A DNA stretch of 48,456 bases, from contig BFEA01000016.1 of assembly GCA_003427395.1 (NCBI GenBank), positions 483,853 to 532,308 on the forward strand. The letters are read 5' to 3'. The first letter of the stretch is position 1. Each line of letters begins with the position of its first letter. The notes beneath the pieces were generated by a model that saw only the letters and a program-made list of their open reading frames with translations, had not been told where the DNA came from and searched no databases. This DNA is from Chara braunii (lineage: Eukaryota; Streptophyta; Charophyceae; Charales; Characeae). A program made the translations under genes and the position numbers. Of the stretch, positions 21,970 through 29,060 are shown piece by piece.

Positions 21970-23074
21970 ATGANTGACACTNTTATCCTCTATCTTTCCC
22001 CTACTGACTCACACCATCAGGTACTCCATCATCAGCTTCTTCAGGATGTCAGCGTTTTGCGGCTCTGCTTCGACATCGACTCGATTGCTACTTCATCAAC
22101 GTCATCGACCACTTCGACGACTTCAGCCACCTCATTGGCTTCAGCTACTTTGGACGTGACTACTTCACGCCACCACCCTACCCTGTACATTCCCTTGCAT
22201 CTGTCGCATGATGGTTCTCACTTAGCTGGGTCTCTTTGAGTTGGGCTCTTCCTTGGTATCGCATAGGCATTGGGACCGTAGCGTTATCTTGGCTTCCCTG
22301 CTCCCAGATCTAGCTTCTTCCTCCCCAGTCGGTGAGTTGTGTGCATGTTTCCCTCACCCACTGCCCTCATCACCCTAGTGTCAGCCCTTGCATGCCTTCA
22401 GTTAGGCATATCTCCACCTTATTTCAGACTCCCCCTTTTTTCATAGTCGACCCTGCATGGTGTCATCCTTTTGTCGAGCATTACCCGCCCTGATGGTCTA
22501 TCTGTTAGGGTCTTTGGTTTTGTTTCGCTACCACTCTCCCACCTTGAGCCTGATGACCTATCCCACCTTCACGTGTGACTGCCCTTAGGAGTTTCGATTC
22601 TTAGGCTGCATTCACCCCCTCTGAGACCATCCCACCCTTAGTGGTTCAACGACAGGACATTATCTTGTGCCATATTGCTCTTTTTCCTTTCAGCACTGAG
22701 GCAATTGCCTCCAGGACTTTAGGATTGTATATTGCTACATTTCACTTTTTGCTATTAGCTAGGATATGGATACCAGACATTTGCTTTTCTTTTGACATTA
22801 TGTAGCTTATGATGCATCGCATAGAGTCCGCATGGAGCTTGCTCCGCATCCTAGATATAACATGTTGTACAAAAATCTTTTTTTTTTTTTCTTCTTCTTA
22901 AGTTAAATACGTGAATTGTCATAAGGGAAAACAAGTTTGTGGGTACTAACTGCAGTCGAGTGTTGGACAAACAGAAACTCGATAACAATAATTGCCAAAA
23001 ATGATAAAAATAAAATAAAGAAGTATTGGGTAAGTGCATCATTCGTTTTGTTCGTGTTCATTAAAAAATTGCGG
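21970..23074. other. Noncoding region after pol, no 3' LTR seen
   Basis: T- and C-rich sequence with no recognised gene. I compared it by eye with the 5' LTR (12492-12983) and found no matching copy. A polypurine tract is not obvious. From about 22850 the composition becomes AT-rich with a T-run (22878-22889), which may mark the edge of the element or of another insertion. The next repeat begins abruptly at 23075. Confidence 0.45.
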
Positions 23075-23863
23075 TGTCGGCGCGAATACCCTTACAAGGG
23101 TATCCGCCTTGGTTTTTGCAGGTGACAGGAAGAATGAGTATGGTTGAAGTAAGCCGCGTGGGGCGCGACTGCATCCGAGGCCGCCTTGGCCTGGTACGAG
23201 GCATGTGGGCGCGAAATTTTAAGGCGCGCGTGTGATTTTTCTGATTGAGTGGGCGGCCGGTGTAACCGATCGCCCCGGACCGTGTTACGGGCTGGTTAAG
23301 GAATGAAAGTTCGTTTTTGGTCGGCGCGCGAGACCGACGGTGGGACTGGCGCGCCGGTAGGCGCACGGGACGGCCACGGCGCAGGGTGGTAGGCCGGCGC
23401 AGACACTTAGGGGCCGTGGGTACAAGTGTGGGCTGAAAGAGTGGCCGGGGCGGTATCTTGGCCAGGAGCATCACACGGTACCACTTATATGGGGGGCCGC
23501 ACCTGCTGGTACCAGGCTTGGGCTTAGCCTTATCGGTTACGACATTGGATTATTGTCGTGGAGGTGCGGGGATCGAGGTCGGTGGGCGACCGGGCAGGGG
23601 CAACGGAGCAGCGAAGAGTTGAGGGGTTGAGGGTCCCGCGGGACTATCCCTTTTAGTTTTGTTGGGGGAGTCCAATCGTGGGGCCGCCCCGCAGGACCAA
23701 AGGAGCTTTGGCGGGGCAGCTGCCGGTTCTTCTTGTGACCGTGGCCCTATATATGTCCTTTCCTTTTTTTGAGTTCCTAAAGGCTGGTGATGAGGCCCAG
23801 ATGACAGGGCCGAAGGGCAGGCCTGGAGTATTCGGGATTGCTGAGGGCCAGGGTGGACCCCGG
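23075..23863 (+). repeat. 789-bp GC-rich repeat family, copy A
   Basis: This segment and 43204-43992 are near-identical by eye over their whole length and have the same length. Both begin with TGTCGG, followed at once by the near-palindrome ATACCCTTACAAGGGTAT. Upstream sequences differ completely, so the left boundary is sharp. Both end at 'gggtggaccccgg'. A TG start suggests an LTR or LTR-like unit, but no CA end is clear. No long coding frame of recognised function is present. A more diverged relative follows copy B at 43993. Confidence 0.75.
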
Positions 23864-23912
23864 GGATGTCCGGGTGGCCTTCGAAAAAATGCAAAGGGGG
23901 GCCACTACGGGT

Positions 23913-23996
23913 GATTCCTTCGGGACACCCATTGAGGCTGAGGCTAAACAGAGAGGGCTCGTATGACCCTTATGTGGGGTGAGGCACGAAAGGTCC
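23913..23996 (+). pseudogene. U6 snRNA-like copy 1
   Basis: It reads like U6 from the 5' loop (ccttcgggacacc) through cagagagggctcgtatgacc to gaggcacg and a final aaaggtcc. The central ACAGAGA box is nearly kept (acagaga), but the region before it is altered. Diverged over most of its length. Confidence 0.6.
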
Positions 23997-24095
23997 GGGG
24001 ATGAACCCGGACGCGAGCCGGGCCAGATGCACGCGCGAGAGCAAGGGGGAGGCCGAATGGCCGTCGAAAGAGCCGCGGGGCATCGTCTCGGCCGA

Positions 24096-24180
24096 AGTAC
24101 TTCGGCACATCCGTTAAAATTGGAATAATACAGAGAGGATTTGCAAGCCCCTCACGCGATGCTGACACGTATAAACCCCA
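24096..24180 (+). pseudogene. U6 snRNA-like copy 2
   Basis: Strong match in the 5' half: cacatccgttaaaattgga followed by atacagagaggatt, which keeps the ACAGAGA box. The part equivalent to CTGCGCAAGGATGACACG reads ctcacgcgatgctgacacg, so it is mutated but alignable. Confidence 0.7.
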
Positions 24181-24265
24181 AAGGAGGCGCTAAGTTCGTG
24201 CGCTGAAGTAGGGTGGGGTTGCATCTGTACGGAGTTGGGAAGCTGCGGGGCACTGCCCCAGCCTA

Positions 24266-24352
24266 AGTTCGTCGGGACATCCGTTAAAACTGGGGTGATA
24301 CGGAGGAGGTCCGCCCGACTACTGTGCCTAAGGATGGCCTGTGCCAAAGTCC
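24266..24352 (+). pseudogene. U6 snRNA-like copy 3
   Basis: Begins gttcgtcgggacatccgttaa and continues with a changed middle (gatacggaggaggt) and a recognisable ctaaggatgg. The ACAGAGA box is lost (acggagg). Confidence 0.6.
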
Positions 24353-24424
24353 AGGAGTAAAACCGGACGTGGTCCGGGCTAGGGGCGTGCGAAAGGTGGC
24401 GAGAGGGGGTGAGCAGGCCGAGTG

Positions 24425-24492
24425 GCCTTTGGTGCCGTGGCAGGGAGGTTAGCGCATGGTCGCCATGCAAGGGTGATATCCCAGGGGCCTGG
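24425..24492 (+). pseudogene. U6 snRNA-like copy 4, partial
   Basis: Only the 3' half is clear: cagggaggttagcgcatgg, then ccatgcaagggtgatatcc. The 5' half is missing or unrecognisable. Its position matches the array spacing. Confidence 0.5.
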
Positions 24493-24654
24493 AATGAACC
24501 CGGAAGCGGGTTGCACCGGGGGTGTGTAAATAAGAAAGGGGGCGGGTCTGAACAGTTGCTGGAGTTAAGGTGGTAGGTACCTGAACCGGGGCTCGAAAGG
24601 AGGCCGGGTTCGTGCAGGGATAGCAGAACAAAAGGAGGAATTACTGCGAGAGGA

Positions 24655-24732
24655 ATCGTTCGGGGAAAGTCTGTTACGCCGGGAAGATTAGCACGGCCCC
24701 TGCGCAAGGATGAAACATAAGGATTTGGAAAG
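24655..24732 (+). pseudogene. U6 snRNA-like copy 5
   Basis: The 3' half is the best in the array: gaagattagcacggcccc followed by tgcgcaaggatg, essentially canonical U6. The 5' half has lost the AAAATTGGAAC and ACAGAGA part, so the 5' loop joins the GATTAGC part by an internal deletion. Confidence 0.7.
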
Positions 24733-24869
24733 AACCCAGACGCAGGTTGCACCGGGTAAATATAGATAAACGGGGAGGCGGGGCAGGCGGGGGGCGATCA
24801 GATTATCCCGTGGTTGGGTCCTCCCGGCGGCTGCTCATGGCGGTAGTGGAGAGGGGCCAGTCGGCGCGA

Positions 24870-24950
24870 AGTCCTTCGGGACATCTGTTAAAATTGGAAC
24901 GATGCAGAGAAGATTAGCCTGGCTCCTACGACCAGGCAGGGCATATAAAT
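24870..24950 (+). pseudogene. U6 snRNA-like copy 6, best 5' half
   Basis: The 5' two-thirds is close to canonical U6: gtccttcgggacatctgtta, aaattggaacgatgcagaga, agattagc. ACAGAGA reads GCAGAGA. After ggctcctacg the match is lost. There is no T-run terminator directly after it, and no clear plant-type upstream snRNA promoter element, which argues against a working gene. Confidence 0.75.
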
Positions 24951-25960
24951 CTGGAGGGGAGCTCCGGTTTCTTTTGTTGTTACTTTCTTTTCCCTATCGC
25001 GGTCGTTTTGTTGGAGACGAGAATCACCGGATCGGGCGCTGCCAGACAACCTGTTGAGCGGCTGCAGGGAAGCGCTGGGCGGGGTGCCGTTGACGTCAAC
25101 GGGGTCGAGCGGAGAACGAAGGGGTGAACGGGATGGGAAGCTGCGGCAGGTGCACGCGGCGCAGCGGACTCGAAGGTGGCGGAGAGGCGAGGTCGGGGCG
25201 CAGTGAGGAGGGGGTATCTCTTGTGATACCTCACGGAATCGTACGGGGAAGGAGGTGAGATCGGGGGTTTCGAGGGTAGCGAGCGTGATTCCGAGGTCGG
25301 GTTTGGGAGAGAGAAAGTAGCAAGGAAAGTGGAAGTGAAGCACATGTGTGGAGTGATGGTGGAGAACAACGAAGAAAAAGGGGTGAAAAGGTGGTAGGCC
25401 AACTGTTGACCGTTTTTGACGACCCCGGATCTGTTCCGGCCGGATCCGTTCCGGGGGCTCTAGGCCAGGGCGAACGTGACTATGAAGCCAGATTTGGAGA
25501 AAAGTCGGTGAAACAGGGGAGTGAAATGACGTTGAAAAAGGGGGAAAGGAATTAGTGAGATGCCGATGTACCTAGTCGGTCACCGGTGGTAGGTTCTTTC
25601 GAGCTTGGTCGTCCTGCTTATCAAAAAGGGGGGGGGGGGGAGGTGCTGCGAAGTGGGTGGTGTACGCGGACCTACCCTGCAGGATGGCGAGAGATCCGCC
25701 CTCGCTCCGTTTGTCGAACCAGAAGCAGGCGGGGGCAGAGCTGGGACAGACGAGCGGACCTACCTGCTAAGACGTGTCAGGCCCCGTGCTGGTAAAGGGA
25801 TTCGACTTTGCCTGTGCATCTTGTCCGACCAGGGGATTTAGTCGGACCACGCTCATCCGACGACAGTGATAGCCATGGTGACTGCGAAGGTATCGATCCA
25901 CGTACCGCTGATAAGATTGCTCCAGGGTTGAGGGGCGACAGGTTGAAGACGTAGGCTCGG
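24951..25960. other. GC-rich intergenic DNA, no gene recognised
   Basis: It contains a G-run (25627-25639) and several purine-rich stretches. Open frames on both strands are short, low in complexity and without family signature. Nothing further is supported. Confidence 0.45.
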
Positions 25961-25962
25961 AG

Positions 25963-26040
25963 TCAATGACCAAGCTTAGTTGGTCAAGCGCTCGAGTCGT
26001 GTTCGGAAGGTCTTGGGTTTAACCCCCACGACCCTCTTGG
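25963..26040 (+). tRNA. tRNA-like sequence (pseudogene or SINE head)
   Basis: An A-box-like AGCTTAGTTGGTC (25973 on) with D-stem GCTT/AAGC is followed by a possible anticodon arm with a seven-base loop containing CGT, and by a B-box-like GGTTTAACCC (26016-26025) inside a T-arm with four of five pairs. Spacing between the boxes fits a tRNA. The acceptor stem does not pair convincingly, so a functional tRNA is unlikely; a tRNA pseudogene or a tRNA-derived SINE fits better. Confidence 0.45.
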
Positions 26041-26139
26041 GCATCGACATGCTGTTTTCTAGCAAGGTGACAACAGGCTAGCTGCGGGAGCTGCCGATCG
26101 GATTGTTAGCCAATGAGCTGACTGTCCTTTCGGCCTGCG

Positions 26140-26575
26140 CGATTATGGACTGTGGGCTGCGGACAGGAGGCTATGGACTGCAGACTGCGCACTACTGTGG
26201 ACTGCGGGCCACTGTGTACCGCTGCTGCTACTGCTGATCTACATCGCTGTGTCCTGTTGCAAGGGCGGCCGCTGGGCACGCAGTCTTGCTGCCTTATGTT
26301 ACTGTGCACTATTGCTCGCTGTGTACTGACGCTGTGCTTGCAGACTAAGTGCGGGCAACGACTGTTGTAGACTGTTCGCGTTTACTGTTGACCGCCGCCG
26401 TGCACGACTGCGGCCTACGGCTGGCTGGGCACAAGTTACACGGTTGCTGTGGACTGCGCCCGGACTGCTGATTGCGGGCGACTATGACTCCGGTTGTTGA
26501 CCATCGCCGGATACAGCTGCTGCCTGCCGTTAGTGTTGCGTGTTCCTGCATACTACCATAGGAGGTGGCTGGTTG
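26140..26575. repeat. CTG/ACTG-rich low-complexity DNA
   Basis: Irregular repeats of gactg, ctgctg and ctgtg fill the segment without a fixed period. A comparable region (46740-47870) precedes the related block at 47945. It is therefore probably a variable part of the same repeat family. Confidence 0.5.
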
Positions 26576-26634
26576 TTACGGGCTGCGGTGGATGGACGTA
26601 GGGGGGTGACCGGGCTGGAAGGGGGGGGGGGGGG

Positions 26635-27123
26635 TTATTGCTGCAGATTGGGGGGTCGTCAGGGGCGAGACATCAAGAGTTGATTCATAATTGACCGAGC
26701 TGTCACATTGGCTACCATTTGTGGGGCCCTCATGCGCTGAAGGATTGAAGACCCTCTCGAGCGAGTCTGAGTGTATCTTCCCTGAATCTGAGAGTCTCAA
26801 ACCTCCTCTCCCTGCCCTTCTTACTCTAAGTCTGGTCCTTTGGTTTTGAGAGGAAGGCGGCAGGCGGGCTTGTGACCCGTGAGCCGCGCCAAGGCCTTTG
26901 TGGGAGGTTCGCCCCACCGATTGCGGGAGCTCTGCCGGGACTCAGGAGGAGTCCTGGAGGCAGGGAACTGAGTGGTGATTCCCGGACTCCCTCTATAAAC
27001 CCAGTTATAACCCCTACTTGTACACCGTTCTACGGTTGACTGAGCGTATGGTGTGAACCCTGTATTTGATTTTGGGTTGACTTTCGGGACATAAGTCAGA
27101 CTAAAGTAAACGAACGTGTATGC
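26635..27123 (+). repeat. 490-bp repeat block, copy 1 (possible LTR)
   Basis: Collinear with 47945-48432. Both begin ttattgctgcag; both contain a nearly invariant core of about 90 bp (gaggaaggcggcaggcgg ... ccaaggcc ... ggttcgccccaccgattg ... agctctgccgg) and then diverge gradually to a shared ggacat ... gtaaa ... gtat string. A TATA-like ctataaa lies at about 26991. Flanked by CTG-rich DNA on the left in both cases. It could be part of an LTR, with a promoter, of the element to the right, or a dispersed repeat. Identity outside the core is moderate by eye. Confidence 0.6.
26990..26998 (+). promoter_or_regulatory. Possible TATA box in the repeat block
   Basis: The string ctctataaac lies downstream of the conserved core of the repeat. 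The other copy has ggtataatc at about 48287. The position is compatible with an LTR-type pol II promoter, but no transcription start can be shown. Confidence 0.3.
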
Positions 27124-27245
27124 AACCTCAGTTTCAGCCTTGTTGATTGTCTAAAAGCAGATTGTGAACAAAGGGGGTGCATCTGGAGGAAGGTTGGGAG
27201 GAAGGCAGTATTGTGTGCAGTTTGACTGGGTCGTTAAGGCTGGAA

Positions 27246-28190
27246 GGTCTCCATAAGTTTGGGGAAGCCCAGCGCTTTGTTTATTTTGGTTTTGTGTGGA
27301 ACAATTATGCCGCTCTATAAGTTTAGGTAGCCTGAGTGCTCTGAAGGTTGGGGAGTCCCCATAAGTTTGGGGAGACCCGGTGCTGTGAATTGTGTGGAGG
27401 GTCGGGACGCTCTATAAGTTTAGGTGACCTGACTACTTTGACTTGTGAGGGTTTGATTGTGGATGATTTTCAGGGACTCAGGGCGCTCTATAAGTTTAGT
27501 TACCTTGGGTTGCCTTGTTTTACTTGGAGGTTCTTTCAGTTTCTTTGATTCTGAACGAGGAGGTCTGAACCGCTCTATAAGTTTAGGTGGTTCAACCCTT
27601 CTCCTGTTTGTTATGAGGGGGTAATTCTAGTAGGGGGCAGACCGCTCTATAAGTTGAGGTGGCCTGGCCTACTGCCTCATATGGACTGGATCAGAGAGAA
27701 ATGAATCTGACAGAGGATCAGACCGCTCTATAAGTTTANTTAGTCTGACCCAATGCCTCGCACATGTTGGAACCCAATGACTATAATTTGGTTATATTGT
27801 ACTACTATATTACTGGATCATAATAGGCCAGTCAGACCGCTCTATAAGTTTAGGTAGCCTTGCTATAGCTTATCATAACTGAAGAGAGTATAATTAAGAG
27901 GCATAACTGAATGTAAGCCTGGGAAGGCTGAGCAATGTTCTAAGTTGAGCGACCCAGCCTTATGTCCACTTTAAGATTAAGTTCAGAGAAATATATACAA
28001 CTTGGCTATTTAAACAATTCAGGGCGGCTAGAATGGTCTAGTCATATGCCTAAAGAAGAGATAAATAGTTGTGTCCTCTGTTTGGTGTATATTTGGCTAA
28101 GTCAGATGCGCTNTATAAGTTTAGGTGATCTGACTTTAGGCCTGGTTAAGTTGGGCGCGCTCTATAAGTTCAAGTGGCCTGACCTATGCC
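27246..28190 (+). repeat. Array of about twelve hairpins with one conserved core and covarying arms
   Basis: The core CGCTCTATAAGTTTAGGTG recurs at about 27249, 27311, 27355, 27409, 27484, 27571, 27643, 27724, 27839, 27935, 28109 and 28157. Inside it CTA/TAG close a TAAGTT loop; two units (27249, 27357) have CCA/TGG instead, so the pair changed on both sides. Outside the core the arms differ from unit to unit, yet are complementary: AAGTCAGAT/ATCTGACTT (28099 and 28128), TGAACC/GGTTCA (27566 and 27589), TCAGAC/GTCTGA (27718 and 27743), AAGGCTG/CAGCCTT (27924 and 27955), CTCAGGG/CCTTGGG (27477 and 27503). This points to a conserved folded RNA or DNA element. I know no matching family. Confidence 0.8.
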
Positions 28191-28464
28191 TTATGTAAGT
28201 TGGGTATAAATGGGTAACTCACAGAGGGAGCATGAACTATTGCTTGCTAAGAACTTGGGGTTGGTGAGAGTACTTACCTTTGTGGTTTGGCCTGCATGTG
28301 ACTGAGTGGGATTACTACTTGGTCTGGGTTTCAGGATGACAGGTAGTTGTTTTAGAGGCTCACCACGTGCTAGAGCAATAGGAGTTAGTTCAATTCCTGC
28401 ATTTTCTGAGCTGATTTGATTTTACTTAGATCGATTCTTGCATTTTTTGAGACCCTTGGTTATA

Positions 28465-29060
28465 CTTGGGCTTGTATAAATTTTGACAAGCTACTTTCTC
28501 TACGGGAAGCGCTGCCGAAATTTTTACAGGCTCAAGGAGTTAGTCAAATTTTGACTTGTCAAAAGTTCAAATTGTTTTTTCTTTGTATCTGACTTAGTAA
28601 AAATTTGAAAAGTCTCATTTTCTAAAGGAGTGCTGCCCAAATTTTTGCTAATTCAGGGAGTTAGGCAAATTTGGACTTTGAGAAGTCAAGGTTAGTCCCA
28701 AATTATGAACTTAGCCTTGTATAAATTTTGGAAAAACACTTTTCTAGAGGGAATGCTGCTGAAATTTCTGCAAAACTGAGGAGTTCGTCATTTTTTGTCT
28801 GGGTTGAACTTGAGTTGCCTTTTGAGTTCGAATTTGACTTAGTATAAATCTGGGAAGTCTCCCTTTCTAAAGGGAGTGCTGCCCAAATTTCTACTAATTC
28901 GGTGAGTCAGACAAAATTTGACTTTCCAGAGTTACAAATTATTTCTGCTTTTCATATTCGAACGTATATAAATTTTGAAAAGATACTTTTCCTACGGGAA
29001 GCGCTGCCGAAATTTTCTTAGTTTAAAGGAGTTAGATTATATTTTGACAGGTGACGATTC
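28465..29060 (+). repeat. Five tandem units of about 123 bp with GCTGCC core
   Basis: The core 'gggaagcgctgccgaaattt' or a variant recurs at 28511, 28632, 28755, 28878 and 29003, a spacing of 121-125 bp. Each unit opens with (t)ataaattttg and closes with gagttag...attttgac. In some units the ends pair: TCTGGGAAGTC with GACTTTCCAGA in the fourth unit, and aattttgacaag with cttgtcaaaagtt in the first. The same core occurs three times in the leader of the chromovirus (14530, 14604, 14795). I infer that this block is part of a retroelement leader. Confidence 0.75.

Larger units (their letters stand above)
23913..24950 (+). repeat. Array of six degenerate U6 snRNA-like units
   Basis: Six segments resembling U6 snRNA follow one another in the same orientation at about 23913, 24096, 24266, 24425, 24655 and 24870 (spacing about 160-230 bp). 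Each has part or all of this order: a 5' stem-loop like ctTCGGgacatc, then GTTAAAATTGGAAC, then CAGAGAAGATTAGC, then CTGCGCAAGGATG. The linkers are GC-rich and related to each other, with a hairpin of the form AACCCGGAAGCGGGTT or variants. The array is thus built from a chimeric unit (U6-like part plus linker). None of the copies is a perfect U6, so they are pseudogenes or a U6-derived repeat. Confidence 0.75.

Noticed and set aside
23913-24950. A functional U6 gene in the array
   Set aside because: No copy matches U6 throughout, none has a T-run terminator at the right place, and no clear upstream snRNA promoter is seen.
24114-25402. Minus-strand proline-rich frames across the U6-like array and its right flank
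   Set aside because: They cover recognisable U6-derived sequence and GC-rich linkers; no protein family signature.
27246-29060. CRISPR-like array
   Set aside because: Spacing is irregular and the 'spacers' contain arms complementary across the repeat; the sequence is clearly eukaryotic retroelement DNA.
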